A stretch of 64,000 bases of DNA from an uncultured Bacillota bacterium (GCA_958352855.1 CATWQE010000009.1:9196-73195), one strand, 5' to 3'. Shown: positions 34,949 to 44,872, counted from the first letter of the stretch. Translations and numbers: made by a program. Notes: generated by a model not told the origin, from the sequence alone.

Positions 34949-35096
34949 TATTATTTCCCTCCGTTTTTCTCGAAACATTCTTGTCTTTCTAAGTGTGAGT
35001 ATAGTATGAAGAAGAAAAAAAGAAAAGAAATCTATTCTTTATTTATAGACATTTATTATCTTTTTTGTTACAGTAAAAAGAACAGGAGGGCTTCGT

Positions 35097-35978
35097 ATGT
35101 TAGCAAATTTTGAGAAAAGAGAACATTCTGATAAGTCAAACGTCTGGGCCGGAAGCTACCAAAATCTCCACAACCTGCCCCACTGGCATCTGGAATGTGA
35201 GCTGATTTATGTAAAAAAAGGGGAAGTAACTGTTTCCTATAATAATACTGCCTACCACCTTCAGGAAGAAGACTGTATTTTTATCAACAGCGGAGAAATC
35301 CACTATATTAAGGGTTCTAAAGACAGCATCACCATGATTCTCATGTTTGATACAGCTCTTCTTGGAAATATTTCATCCAGACACATCCAACTTCTCTACC
35401 CAAGACTCAGACATCCTTATCCTGTGGTGGAATATTTCACCAACATACAAACAGAGCTTAAAAATAAAAAAGACTTTTACGATATTAAGGTTTCCTGCAT
35501 GATGACAAGCCTGATGATTGATATCTTCCGCCAGGAACCTTTGTGTGAACAAAAGCACTTAAAAGACAGCAGCTCCATTGAAAATTATAAGAGCCTGCTG
35601 TCTGAAATAGAAGAAAAATGCAGTTACATCACCTTTGAAGACGCCTGTAGCTTTATGGGGCTTTCCAAGCCTTATTTTTCCCGGTTTTTTAAAAATCTTT
35701 CCGGTATGACCTTTTCCCAATACCTGAATATTATCCGCCTGGAAAAAGCCATCCAGATGCTGAACCACAATACTGAGCATCTGTCCATTACCCGGATTGC
35801 CTCTTCCTGCGGGTTTGATACCATACGTCATTTTAACCGGGTATTCAAGGAATTTACCGGCCTCTCCCCAAGACAGCTTCCAAAGGATTATGTGCTTAGT
35901 TCACATTCCATCCGCGGGATGAAAAAGAATTTTAATCCTACGCTTCCTTGTTCAGTGCTGTTGGAAGACCCTTTATAA
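35097..35978 (+). CDS. AraC-family regulator with N-terminal cupin
   Basis: A 293-residue regulator. The first 110 residues form a cupin (LPHWHLECELIYVKKGEV, then GEIHYI), which usually binds a sugar. The C-terminal 100 residues hold two helix-turn-helix motifs (TFEDACSFMGLSKPYFSRFFK and SITRIASSCGFDTIRHFNRVFKE). AGGAGG is 8 bases before ATG 35097. It is divergent from araA and convergent, with a 6-base overlap, with the GH1 gene, so araA is its likeliest target. Confidence 0.9.
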   Translation: MLANFEKREHSDKSNVWAGSYQNLHNLPHWHLECELIYVKKGEVTVSYNNTAYHLQEEDCIFINSGEIHYIKGSKDSITMILMFDTALLGNISSRHIQLLYPRLRHPYPVVEYFTNIQTELKNKKDFYDIKVSCMMTSLMIDIFRQEPLCEQKHLKDSSSIENYKSLLSEIEEKCSYITFEDACSFMGLSKPYFSRFFKNLSGMTFSQYLNIIRLEKAIQMLNHNTEHLSITRIASSCGFDTIRHFNRVFKEFTGLSPRQLPKDYVLSSHSIRGMKKNFNPTLPCSVLLEDPL

Positions 35979-37334
35979 GAATTCTCCATTTTCCCTGATT
36001 ACTTTTTCATACCAGTAGCCGGAATCTTTTATGATTCTTTCCTGTGTTCTGTAATCCACATAAATCATTCCAAACCGATCTGCATATCCACTGTGCCACT
36101 CAAAATTATCCATAAGTGACCAGTGGAAATAACCCCGGATGTCTACGCCATCCTCAGAAGCATGTTTCAGTTGCTTTAAATAGCCCTCCAAAAAGTCAAT
36201 CCGGTTCTGGTCATGGACTTTTCCGTCTGAAGAAACTGTGTCATGACAGGAAAGTCCGTTTTCTGTAATATAAATAGGACTTTGATATCTCTCATACAGG
36301 AAATACGGTCCCCAGTATAAGCACTCTGGAGTAACCGGCCATCCCAGGGCTGTTTTAGGAAATCCGTCATACCTCTTTACAACTTCCGGTTTTCCATCCT
36401 TTCCCATACGAATCCGGTTCCCGTTGTAAATATTCTGTCCGTAGAAATCAATAGGCTGGGAAATCAGCTTCATATCTTCTGGTGTCATGGTTGGAAGGTA
36501 ATCCTTATATAATCTCAGCCCATCTTCCGGATATTCTCCTCTGAAAATCGGGTCGCTCCACCAGGTTACATTCCAGGTCCAATTCTGCAAATCTGGATTT
36601 ACCTGCATCAAGTGCATACGTGCCGCTTCAATATCTTCCGGACGTTCACTATCTGGATAACTCATAGAACCAGTAGGCGCAATTCCGATTAAAATATCTC
36701 TTTTGGCTGCCTGGCGCATCTTCTTCACCGCCATACCATGAGCCATGAGCACATGATGAGCCATTAAAAAGGTATCTCTTACAGGTACCTTTAACCCCGG
36801 AGCATGCACCCCTGTCATATAGCCAAGTCCAATAAAGCACTGAGGTTCATTCACCGTAAAAAAGTGGGTTACTTTATCAGAAAATTCTTTTGCAATAAAA
36901 GCCGCATAATCGGAAAACCACTCCACAATCTCCCGATTCATCCACCCGCCTTTTTTATAAAGCTCATAAGGAAGTTCCCAATGATACAGGGTAATATATG
37001 GCTCTATATTCGCTGCGCATAACTCATCTACCAGCTCATGATAAAATTTCAATCCTTTTTCATTCACTGTGCCTGTCCCATTCGGAAAAACTCTGGACCA
37101 GTTAATGGAAAAACGGTATCCCTGAACACCCATTTTTTTCATCAGCGCCACATCTTCCCGAAATCTGTGGTAATGGTCACAAGCCACGTCTCCAGAATGT
37201 CCTTCAAAAACCTTTCCTTCTTCTTTGCAAAATACATCCCAGATATCCCAGCCTTTTCCATCTTGAAAAGCTGCTCCTTCTATCTGGTATGCAGAGGTTG
37301 CCTGCCCCCACACAAAATCATTTCTAAAACTCAT
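35973..37334 (-). CDS. Family GH1 beta-glucosidase
   Basis: A 453-residue glycosidase. The acid/base Glu163 lies in FTVNEPQ and the nucleophile Glu358 in YITENG, both diagnostic of GH1. The early WGQATSAYQIEGAAFQDGKG fits too. It is the last gene of a sugar ABC operon, so it probably cleaves an imported beta-glucoside rather than a phosphorylated one. Its ATG overlaps the LacI stop codon by 4 bases (ATGA). Confidence 0.95.
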   Translation of the reverse strand: MSFRNDFVWGQATSAYQIEGAAFQDGKGWDIWDVFCKEEGKVFEGHSGDVACDHYHRFREDVALMKKMGVQGYRFSINWSRVFPNGTGTVNEKGLKFYHELVDELCAANIEPYITLYHWELPYELYKKGGWMNREIVEWFSDYAAFIAKEFSDKVTHFFTVNEPQCFIGLGYMTGVHAPGLKVPVRDTFLMAHHVLMAHGMAVKKMRQAAKRDILIGIAPTGSMSYPDSERPEDIEAARMHLMQVNPDLQNWTWNVTWWSDPIFRGEYPEDGLRLYKDYLPTMTPEDMKLISQPIDFYGQNIYNGNRIRMGKDGKPEVVKRYDGFPKTALGWPVTPECLYWGPYFLYERYQSPIYITENGLSCHDTVSSDGKVHDQNRIDFLEGYLKQLKHASEDGVDIRGYFHWSLMDNFEWHSGYADRFGMIYVDYRTQERIIKDSGYWYEKVIRENGEFL

Positions 37335-38335
37335 AGTTCTGTTCCTTTCCAGTTGGTACTACTTTCTCTCAATATCAGTTCCGTATCAATTAAATACCGC
37401 TTTTTATGTGGTTTCTTTCCACTCACCAAATCTAATAAAAGTTCTGCCGCTACCTTTCCAAGCAGCTCTTTATTCTGTCTGACTGTAGTTAGCGCCGGTT
37501 TAAACACCCTGGCATATTCAATATCATCAAACCCTACAAAAGAAATATCCTGGGGTACCTGATAGCCTGCCTTTACAGCGTAATCAATAGCTCCCATACA
37601 CAGATAATCTCCTGTAGCCAGAACTGCTGTAGGCTGTACCTGCTCCAACAGCTTTTTCATAATCTCATACCCCTCTTCATAAGAATAATAGGTGCAGTTT
37701 TTTACATACTTTTTTGAAAACCGGATTCCATTTTCACTGAGACATTCCCTGTATTCTTTAAACCGCTCTATTCCCGGCTTTTGATTTAATTCTCCTGTAA
37801 TCATAGCGATTTTTTTGTGTCCAAGGCGTATGAGATATTCCATGGCTTTTCGTATTCCCTGTGCATTATTACTTAACACAGAATATTCGTTGACAAAAAC
37901 TTCATTCAGGGAAACAATGGGAAACTTCTGAAACAACTGCCGGTATGTAATATGAAAATCAGAGTCTGTGGAAATCAGCAAGATTCCATCTACCTGTCTT
38001 TTCACACAAAGTTCTTCCAAATCTTCGGGAGGATGCTTTCTGATAAGCAGAATATCATAGCCCAGTTCTCCCAGTGTTTCTCTGACACTGTTTAACACTT
38101 CGGAAAAGAATGGATTCTGCAGTCCTCTCCAGTCATCGTAAACAACTGCTATCACGCCCTCCCGCACAGATGTCTCATGAAAAAAACGATATTTTGATAT
38201 GTAACCCGTCTGTTTCGCCGCTTCCATAATCTTATTTCTGGCTTCTTCCCCTACGTCCCTGTAACCCCGGAATACTTTTGAAACTGTAGAGGGGGAATAA
38301 CCTGTTAATTTCGCAATGTCATATATGGTTGCCAT
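37331..38335 (-). CDS. LacI-family transcriptional regulator
   Basis: A 334-residue repressor. The HTH is at the N-terminus (TIYDIAKLTGYSPSTVSKVFRGYRDV), followed by a periplasmic-binding-like sugar domain (VDGILLISTDSDF, ISFVGFDDIEYARVFKPALTTV). It is encoded inside the operon between the permease and GH1 genes, so it probably represses its own operon. The repeated TTTCGTAA/TTACGAAA sites at 41444-41677 are candidate operators. Confidence 0.93.
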   Translation of the reverse strand: MATIYDIAKLTGYSPSTVSKVFRGYRDVGEEARNKIMEAAKQTGYISKYRFFHETSVREGVIAVVYDDWRGLQNPFFSEVLNSVRETLGELGYDILLIRKHPPEDLEELCVKRQVDGILLISTDSDFHITYRQLFQKFPIVSLNEVFVNEYSVLSNNAQGIRKAMEYLIRLGHKKIAMITGELNQKPGIERFKEYRECLSENGIRFSKKYVKNCTYYSYEEGYEIMKKLLEQVQPTAVLATGDYLCMGAIDYAVKAGYQVPQDISFVGFDDIEYARVFKPALTTVRQNKELLGKVAAELLLDLVSGKKPHKKRYLIDTELILRESSTNWKGTEL

Positions 38336-38358
38336 GAAGTTTTCATCTCCTTACTTCC

Positions 38359-39189
38359 TTATCCTTTCACCCCTCCTGCTGTCACACCACTGACAATCTG
38401 TTTGGAAAACATTAAAAATACAAGAATTACAGGAAACAGGGATAAAGAAATTCCCAGATAAATTGCACCGTAATCTGTTTTATAAATGTCTGATTTTAAC
38501 AACTGCACTAACATTGGCAATGTGTATTTTTCCTGCTCTGTTAAAATAATGTAAGGCATCATAAAATTATTCCAGGTTCCTACAAAAGTCATAATTCCTG
38601 TGGTTGCCAGTGCCGGTTTCATAAGTGGAAACATAATCCTGTTAAAAATGTAAAACTCCTTTGCACCGTCAATCCTTGCAGCCTCCAAAAGACTTGGAGA
38701 AAATACACTGTCCAGATACTGCTTAATGAAAAATACCGTTGCAGGCGCTGCTATGGTAGGAATAATCAGAGGAATATAAGTATTTACAAACCCCAGCATT
38801 ACCATATATTTGTAGAAACCAATAAAACTAAGCTGAGCCGGAATCATAATCAACAGCAGAATAAGGTTATAAACTTTTTCTTTATATTTGAAATTATAGG
38901 CTTTGATTCCATAGGCTGTCAACGCAGAAAAGTACACTCCAAGCATGGTAGATAAGCCTGCAATAAAAGCGGAATTCAGGAAACCGCCTGCCAGGTTAAA
39001 CCCTTTTTCAATAAGCCCTTTGTAATTCTCAACCAGATGTCCACCCGGTAGCAAACTCACACCCTGTAAAATCTGATTGGTAGAGCGGGTAGCATTTACA
39101 AAGGCCAGCCAGATTGGTATTAAAGTAATGACCGTAATAATTCCTGTGATTATATACAGCATTGTCTTGGAAAGTTTCCGTTTTGTCAT
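38359..39189 (-). CDS. Sugar ABC transporter permease, MalG-like
   Basis: A 276-residue permease with six membrane helices. The EAA loop (LLEAARIDGAKEFYIFNRIMFPLMKPAL) contacts the ATPase. It is the second permease of a CUT1 system with its binding protein and MalF-like partner upstream. No ATPase gene is in the operon; the MsmK-type ATPase at 46682-47794 may serve it. GGGGTGAGG precedes the ATG. Confidence 0.94.
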   Translation of the reverse strand: MTKRKLSKTMLYIITGIITVITLIPIWLAFVNATRSTNQILQGVSLLPGGHLVENYKGLIEKGFNLAGGFLNSAFIAGLSTMLGVYFSALTAYGIKAYNFKYKEKVYNLILLLIMIPAQLSFIGFYKYMVMLGFVNTYIPLIIPTIAAPATVFFIKQYLDSVFSPSLLEAARIDGAKEFYIFNRIMFPLMKPALATTGIMTFVGTWNNFMMPYIILTEQEKYTLPMLVQLLKSDIYKTDYGAIYLGISLSLFPVILVFLMFSKQIVSGVTAGGVKG

Positions 39190-39193
39190 GTCC

Positions 39194-40093
39194 TCACCCC
39201 TCTTCTTTCTCTGTCATAGAACGGTATACCAGCATACTGCAAAAGGCAATAATAATAAATAATACAACTGAAATAGCTGCCGAATATCCATAATAATTCT
39301 TGCCTGTAAACGCATGATTGTACAACAACATACTTACTGTATTCAGACTCTCATTTGGCGCGCCTCTTCCGTCTGTAATCATAAATGGTATATCAAAAAG
39401 CTGCAGGCCGCCCACCAGAGAAGTTACCATCATGTAAATTAAAATCGGCTTCAGAAGCGGAATGGTGATATAACGGAATGTATTCCAGGAAGAGGAACCG
39501 TCTACCATGGCCGCCTCATACACCGAAGTATCAATACCAGAAATACCAGCCATCAAAATTAAAATAGAGTTTCCATACCACATCCAGGTCTGAATCCCTG
39601 ACACAATATAAGAACTTGCCGCCTCACTTCTAAAGAAATTAAAGGTTTCATCTATAATCCCTGTCTGTACAAGGAACTGATTAATAGGTCCTGTGGGGTA
39701 AGCAAAGAGCGTAGCCGCCAAAATTGAAATAGATGCTGCGGTAAGCAGATTCGGCATGTACATGGCAGTACGGAAAAATCCCACCCCTTTTAACTTAAAC
39801 TTCACATTAGTAAACACAACTGCAAAGAACAGAGCCAGCACCATCTGGAAAATAAAATTCACGCCCCAGATTCGTACTGTATTCCACAATGCCTGCCAGA
39901 AAGCGCTGTCTCCCATAATATGTACATAATTCTGCAGTCCTACAAAGTCTCCCATATTCCCACTAAAACCTTTGGTATTTGTCACACTCAAATAAAACGT
40001 ATAAACAATAGGGAATAAAGAAAATGCAAGAAACACCAGAAAAAACGGAATTACAAAATATACTCCATACCGGTTATAATTTTTTCTCTTCAA
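39194..40093 (-). CDS. Sugar ABC transporter permease, MalF-like
   Basis: A 299-residue permease with six membrane helices and the EAA motif VYEAAMVDGSSSWNTFRYITIPLLKPI. The start is TTG 40093 with GGAGAAGGG upstream. It lies 16 bases after the binding-protein stop and 4 bases before the MalG-like gene. Confidence 0.93.
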   Translation of the reverse strand: MKRKNYNRYGVYFVIPFFLVFLAFSLFPIVYTFYLSVTNTKGFSGNMGDFVGLQNYVHIMGDSAFWQALWNTVRIWGVNFIFQMVLALFFAVVFTNVKFKLKGVGFFRTAMYMPNLLTAASISILAATLFAYPTGPINQFLVQTGIIDETFNFFRSEAASSYIVSGIQTWMWYGNSILILMAGISGIDTSVYEAAMVDGSSSWNTFRYITIPLLKPILIYMMVTSLVGGLQLFDIPFMITDGRGAPNESLNTVSMLLYNHAFTGKNYYGYSAAISVVLFIIIAFCSMLVYRSMTEKEEG

Positions 40094-40109
40094 AACCCTT
40101 CTCCTCCTC

Positions 40110-41408
40110 TCACTTTAAGTCCGGGAACATTCTTTTTGCTTTTTTTATGATGTTCTCCTTCATCTCATCTATGGTCAGTTTTCCTTCTCTGTAGTTTTCC
40201 TTCTCATTTCCGAAAATTTTATTCATTTCCTGGTCATAGGAAGTAATTAGTTTTCCGTTAATGGACTTTGCATCTGCCAAAAAGACTTCATATGGGTTCT
40301 GACCTCCCAGAAAATCATTGCTTACGCCGCTGGTAACCGAATCCATAACCTTCTGTGACGCAACATAATCATTGGTTTCCTCTATCCACTGCTTCAGAAA
40401 TTCCTCGTCTGTAGTAAAATAACGAACCATTTCTTTTGCAGCTTCCTTGTTGTCTGAGTCTTCATTCACACCAAGCCACGTTCCTCCCCAGTAATAGGAA
40501 GAGGGACCCTGAATCACACCCCAGTCTCCGCTGGTATCCTGCGCGCCGTCTGCGCTGGCCGCATTTGGCATCAAGGTATTAAAAAGTCCCCACGCCGGAA
40601 AGAAATAGCAGAAGATTTCCTTTGGGTCTCCCTGTACATCCTTTAGCTGTCCGCTCATTCCCGCAAACCAGCCTTCTGACCAGGGCGCCTGCTGCGCCGC
40701 ATAACCTTTGTCATTCATAGTCTTATAGAAGTCAGCAAATTCTAAAATTTTATCATCCACTACCACCTTCTCATCCTGTACCCATCCGGTTTCTCTTTTA
40801 CTCATAAAAATATAGGACAAATCATCCGGGCTGCAGACAGTATAGCAATTTCCCTGAGACTTCTCTTTGATGATTTCCGCTGTTTCCATAAACTTGTCCA
40901 TGTCCTGAAAATATTCCTGGACTTTCTGAGGCTCATCTGTACCAAGATACTCTTTCGCTAAACTTCTCCTGTAAAACATAGCTCCCGGCGCTGCCTGCCA
41001 GGAAACAGCACGTAAATTCCCATCAAAATCCGTTCCCACATCCAGGGTATAGTCCAGAATTTCCATTTCCTCTAAATCTGGTTTCAAGTCTTCTAAATCA
41101 GCCATTACCCCGGGCTCTTCCACAAAGCTTCGGACAAATGCCTCTTCAATGGCAAATACATCCGGTGCATTCCCACTTTGAATGGCGTTTTTTAATTTGC
41201 TTGCATAAACATCTGTAGGAACTAATGTAAATTTAACCTTCACATCTGGATGTGTGGCTTTATACAAATCTAACATTTGTTCCAGCTCATTTGTAAAAGA
41301 CCAGACTTCAATTACATCTCCCTCTTCCTTCCCTTGTCCTGCACAGCCTGACAGCGAAAGAGTTCCCATAACTGCTGCCAGCAACAAGGCAATCCATTTT
41401 TTCTTCAT
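40110..41408 (-). CDS. Sugar-binding lipoprotein of the beta-glucoside operon
   Basis: A 432-residue solute-binding protein: signal peptide ending in lipobox LSGC (Cys22), then the CUT1 fold (IEVWSFTNELEQMLDLYKATHPDVKVKF, later WGGTWLGVNEDSDNKEAA). ATG 41408 follows GGGAGGG; the longer frame from 41444 starts upstream of the likely mRNA leader features. It is the first gene of the operon and directly follows the TTTCGTAA operator array. A beta-linked glucoside is the likely ligand, judged only from the GH1 gene. Confidence 0.92.
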   Translation of the reverse strand: MKKKWIALLLAAVMGTLSLSGCAGQGKEEGDVIEVWSFTNELEQMLDLYKATHPDVKVKFTLVPTDVYASKLKNAIQSGNAPDVFAIEEAFVRSFVEEPGVMADLEDLKPDLEEMEILDYTLDVGTDFDGNLRAVSWQAAPGAMFYRRSLAKEYLGTDEPQKVQEYFQDMDKFMETAEIIKEKSQGNCYTVCSPDDLSYIFMSKRETGWVQDEKVVVDDKILEFADFYKTMNDKGYAAQQAPWSEGWFAGMSGQLKDVQGDPKEIFCYFFPAWGLFNTLMPNAASADGAQDTSGDWGVIQGPSSYYWGGTWLGVNEDSDNKEAAKEMVRYFTTDEEFLKQWIEETNDYVASQKVMDSVTSGVSNDFLGGQNPYEVFLADAKSINGKLITSYDQEMNKIFGNEKENYREGKLTIDEMKENIIKKAKRMFPDLK

Positions 41409-41443
41409 AAACGTTTTTCCCTCCCTTTTTTTATTGAAACACA

Positions 41444-41471
41444 TTTCGTAATTCTAATTATATTTACGAAA
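41444..41471. promoter_or_regulatory. Inverted-repeat operator of the beta-glucoside operon
   Basis: TTTCGTAA (41444-41451) and its complement TTACGAAA (41464-41471) flank the -10 region on the minus strand. Further copies occur at 41553, 41595-41613 (paired) and 41670-41677. A LacI-type dimer or tetramer could bind and loop these. Confidence 0.65.
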
Positions 41472-41485
41472 CAGACCCCATTCAA
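41457..41485 (-). promoter_or_regulatory. Promoter of the beta-glucoside operon
   Basis: Minus strand: -35 TTGAAT (41480-41485), spacer 17, -10 TATAAT (41457-41462). The operator arms overlap both the spacer and the start region. The 400-base gap 41409-41812 contains this promoter, the operator copies and the terminator at 41722-41755; no gene was seen. Confidence 0.72.
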
Positions 41486-41721
41486 GAGTTATGTATTTTT
41501 CTACCTTTTTCCTAAAAATGCCTTCCACATTTCTATATACTTTTGAATTTTATTTCGTTATAAACTCCTGTTATTGTGATATAAACATCTAGCATTACGA
41601 ATTTTATTTCGTAGAATCTTGTGTTTTTTTTCTCTTTTTTAAATGCATGTATGCCATCTCTTTTTTGTTTTACGAAACTATCTTCAAAATATACATATTC
41701 TATGTGACTATTCCCACAAAA

Positions 41722-41755
41722 AAAGAATCCACTCTCAAAAAAGAATGGATTCTTT
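41722..41755 (-). terminator. Terminator after the YfcC-family gene
   Basis: AAAGAATCCA (41722-41731) and TGGATTCTTT (41746-41755) form a 10-bp stem, followed on the minus strand by TTTTTTTG. Confidence 0.82.
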
Positions 41756-41812
41756 CCGTTTTCTATCCAACAGAGCGAGGGTGCGCCCCATCTTGTTTAT
41801 GTAATTGTTATT

Positions 41813-43234
41813 TTAAAACGGTCCATAACCAGTTTGGACAGCAATAGCCAGGAAAATAAAGGCTACAATCCACCAGGCAATAAACAGCGGCAGTAAATAT
41901 TTCATCCATTTCTTAAAGGACACGCCTCCGCACATAGCCAGAGCTGCCAGAATTTCTCCTCCGGTTGGCGCCATTACGTTTGTAAAAGCATCTCCCAACT
42001 GGAATGCCAGCACAGATGTCTGTCTTGTAATATCCATCATGTCAGCTAAAGGTACCATAATAGGCATAACAATGGCAGCTTTTCCTGAACCAGACGGAAT
42101 CAGTACATTAAACAAATCAGTTGTAATGAACATACCAAATGCTGTCAGCATTGGAGACAAACCATTTAATGCACTTGCCAGCAGGTGAATAATGGAATCC
42201 ATCATATTGGACTGCTCCAGTAAAATAATAACAGAGTTTGCCAGCCCTACCATCAGGCATGGGAAAAGCATATTCACACAGCCCTTTTCAAAATGTTCAC
42301 AGATTTCTCCTGGGCGAAGACCGCCTACTAAACCACCAATAATACCAATAGCCAGGAAAATACCTGCCAACTCGTCAATATAATATCCCTTCACAATAAT
42401 ACCATAAACAGTAAACGCAATACCGCCTACGAAAATAACCAGCACAATCTTCTGGCGTGTAGTTAAAGGAACAGAATTGTCCACATTAAGGGCTACATTT
42501 TTCGCAGTAACAAGGTCTATTTCATAAGTAGAACTTAACTGAGGGTTCTTTTTTACCCGAAGCGCATGCCAGGTTACATAAATAATACTGACTGTCAACA
42601 GTACTACAAACACTGCAATGCGAAGTCCCATGCCAGAGAACATAGGAAGACCGGCAATACTCTGAGCAATACCTGTGGTAAAGGCATTGGTAATCGCTCC
42701 TCCATATCCTGCTGCCGCCGCACAAAAAATAATACCAACCGCAGTCAGCGAATCAAATCCCATGGTCAGACAGCACGCCAGTACCAATGGAACAAAAGCC
42801 AGAAATTCTTCAAAATTGGCGCAAAAGGCAGAGCCCATGCCAAACACAATCATACAGACCGGAATCATTAAAAATTCCTTGCCCTTCATTGCCCTGACTA
42901 TATTGGTCATCCCCGCATTAATAGCTCCCGTACCATCCAGAATAGCAAACATCGCTCCGATAATTAACAGGAAAAAGATAATTGCGGAGCCGCGCTGCAT
43001 TCCCAGTGTCACAGAAACCAACAGATTAAACGGTGTAATCGGGCTTCTTTCTACAGAATGATAGCTCTCTGGGTCAACAATCTCCTGACCGTCCACCATG
43101 ACACGATCATAAGAGCCCACAGGCACAATGTAAGAAGCCACTGTAACAATTAACATAATTGCCACCAGAAACAGCATTGGATTTAATGCCTTTAATTCTT
43201 TTTTCTTTTTCATCTTTTTTATTTTTTCCTTCAT
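41813..43234 (-). CDS. YfcC-family (DcuC-like) transporter
   Basis: A 473-residue membrane protein with about twelve helices. The sequence follows the YfcC/DcuC family: NPMLFLVAIMLIVTVASYIVPVGSYDR, then GMGSAFCANFEEFLAFVPL and the late GSGKAAIVMPIMVPLADM. Substrates in the family include dicarboxylates, arginine/ornithine and peptides. It is 27 bases after pepD on the same strand, which hints at dipeptide or amino-acid transport. GGGGG lies upstream of the ATG. Confidence 0.88.
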   Translation of the reverse strand: MKEKIKKMKKKKELKALNPMLFLVAIMLIVTVASYIVPVGSYDRVMVDGQEIVDPESYHSVERSPITPFNLLVSVTLGMQRGSAIIFFLLIIGAMFAILDGTGAINAGMTNIVRAMKGKEFLMIPVCMIVFGMGSAFCANFEEFLAFVPLVLACCLTMGFDSLTAVGIIFCAAAAGYGGAITNAFTTGIAQSIAGLPMFSGMGLRIAVFVVLLTVSIIYVTWHALRVKKNPQLSSTYEIDLVTAKNVALNVDNSVPLTTRQKIVLVIFVGGIAFTVYGIIVKGYYIDELAGIFLAIGIIGGLVGGLRPGEICEHFEKGCVNMLFPCLMVGLANSVIILLEQSNMMDSIIHLLASALNGLSPMLTAFGMFITTDLFNVLIPSGSGKAAIVMPIMVPLADMMDITRQTSVLAFQLGDAFTNVMAPTGGEILAALAMCGGVSFKKWMKYLLPLFIAWWIVAFIFLAIAVQTGYGPF

Positions 43235-43261
43235 AGGTGCAATTCCCCCTTTTGTCTTTGC

Positions 43262-44710
43262 TTACTTACAATTTTTTAGAATCCCACATAAAAATGTATA
43301 AATCTTTCTGGCGGAAGAAATACTCATTTCTTCTGTTGGGGAATGAAAATTCCAACAATTTGGCCCAATGGCAATGGCATCTAATTCCGGCTTCTTTTGG
43401 GAGAAGAATCCCACCTCCAGGCCTGCATGAACCGTAAGATATTTAGGTTCACATCCAAATAACTCTTCATAAGTCTGGCTTGCCACTTCTCTAAAGGATG
43501 ATTTCGGATGGAACTCCCAGGACGGATAACCCTTACTGGTATTACAGGTACCACCCAGAACCTTTGCCAATCTGCCTATCCGCTGATAAAGATAGGTGCC
43601 AAGGCTGGGTCTTGCAGAACGGATTTCAAATACCAGACAAAGCTCCTGTTCTGTAAGATAAATCTCTCCCAGATTATCAGACGTATCCACTAAACCCACT
43701 AAAGCTTCATTCATCTGATAAATACCATCCGGCGCCAGAAGCGCTGCATTCAACAGCAAATCAGGTTCTGTACACCAATGTGGCTGCTTTGCAGCTTCCA
43801 GGGTAATAGATAAATCCCCGCCTGTAGCTGCGAATTCTCCTTTCATTTGTCTTTCCTGTTCTTCTATAATCCCTTCAAGTACGCTCCACTGCTCTTTCGG
43901 GAAACATACAACTGCTGACGCATCTCTTGGAATTGCCAGCCGGAAACTTCCTCCCTTAACAGGTCCTAGTTTGAATGGGGTTTTCTCTTCTATAGCCAAT
44001 AACACTCTGGCTAACAAGGTATTGGCATTTCCATGTCCTCTGTGTATGTCCTCACCAGAATGACCGCCATGAAGCCCGCTTACGGATAAAAGGGCAGCTA
44101 TCCATCCAGATGGAACGGGCTTACTTACTACAGGAATTCTGAGTTCCGCGGCCTGCCCGCCACAGCTTCCGCATAAAATTTCTGTATCACAGGAATGGTC
44201 CAGATTAATGAGTCTTGCAGCCCGCATCCTGGATGCATCAAAACGTTCTGCGCCGGATAAATCTTCTTCCTCTGCTGTAGTAAACAAAACCTCCAGCTCT
44301 GGATGTTCAAGACTTTCATCCGTAAGAATTGCCATAGCATAGGCAACGCCAATTCCGTCATCTGCTCCCAGTGTAGTACGTCCGCCTGTGTTGATACGGT
44401 CTCCTTCAATCTGCCATGGAATAGAATCACTGTCAAAATCATGTTCTATTTCAGGAGACTTCTCACACACCATATCCATGTGCGCCTGCAGCATAATACA
44501 AGGAGCATGCTCGTAGCCAGGAGTTGCCGGTTTCCGAATAAAGACATTTTTTGCAGCATCCTGCTCTGCCTCCAACCCCTGATTTCCTGCCCATTCAAGA
44601 AGATACGCACTGATTTTTTCCTCATGGAAACTAGGACGGGGAATCTGACATAGCTCATGAAAATATTGAAAGATAGGTTCCTGAATTAACTTTTCCTGCT
44701 CAGTTGTCAT
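43262..44710 (-). CDS. pepD: Aminoacyl-histidine dipeptidase (M20 family)
   Basis: A 482-residue zinc dipeptidase (carnosinase-like). Metal and catalytic motifs are visible: MLQAHMDMVCEK, TTLGADDGIGVAYAMAIL, FTTAEEEDLSGAE and LINLDHS, with late HAGLEVGFF. ATG 44710 has AGGAGG 8 bases upstream. It forms an operon with the YfcC transporter, and its promoter is covered by TetR-type palindromes. Confidence 0.93.
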   Translation of the reverse strand: MTTEQEKLIQEPIFQYFHELCQIPRPSFHEEKISAYLLEWAGNQGLEAEQDAAKNVFIRKPATPGYEHAPCIMLQAHMDMVCEKSPEIEHDFDSDSIPWQIEGDRINTGGRTTLGADDGIGVAYAMAILTDESLEHPELEVLFTTAEEEDLSGAERFDASRMRAARLINLDHSCDTEILCGSCGGQAAELRIPVVSKPVPSGWIAALLSVSGLHGGHSGEDIHRGHGNANTLLARVLLAIEEKTPFKLGPVKGGSFRLAIPRDASAVVCFPKEQWSVLEGIIEEQERQMKGEFAATGGDLSITLEAAKQPHWCTEPDLLLNAALLAPDGIYQMNEALVGLVDTSDNLGEIYLTEQELCLVFEIRSARPSLGTYLYQRIGRLAKVLGGTCNTSKGYPSWEFHPKSSFREVASQTYEELFGCEPKYLTVHAGLEVGFFSQKKPELDAIAIGPNCWNFHSPTEEMSISSARKIYTFLCGILKNCK

Positions 44711-44735
44711 CACATTAACCTCCTGTTTTTTGTAA

Positions 44736-44766
44736 AAATCATGATTTCTTTATAATCATGATTATA
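44736..44766. promoter_or_regulatory. Two palindromic operators upstream of pepD
   Basis: AAATCATGATTT (44736-44747) and the perfect 16-bp palindrome TATAATCATGATTATA (44751-44766). The second contains the -10 box of the pepD promoter, and the first lies just downstream in the leader. The same core is found between the TetR and EamA genes (45645-45656), so the TetR protein probably binds here. Confidence 0.75.
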
Positions 44767-44789
44767 TTTTCTTTCGTATAAATTGTCAA
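44761..44789 (-). promoter_or_regulatory. Promoter of the pepD-yfcC operon
   Basis: Minus strand: -35 TTGACA (44784-44789), spacer 17, -10 TATAAT (44761-44766). It is a consensus promoter whose -10 is half of the operator palindrome, the layout of a repressed promoter. Confidence 0.82.
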
Positions 44790-44836
44790 CTATATTTTTA
44801 TTTATGCTCTTTTTTTGTTTATTTTGTACTAAAAAA

Positions 44837-44872
44837 GAGCTGACTCATTAAGCATATATCCAATGAGACAGC
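44837..44872 (-). terminator. Terminator after the TetR-family gene
   Basis: GAGCTGACTCATT pairs with AATGAGACAGC with one mismatch; on the minus strand CTTTTTTAG follows. Confidence 0.75.
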
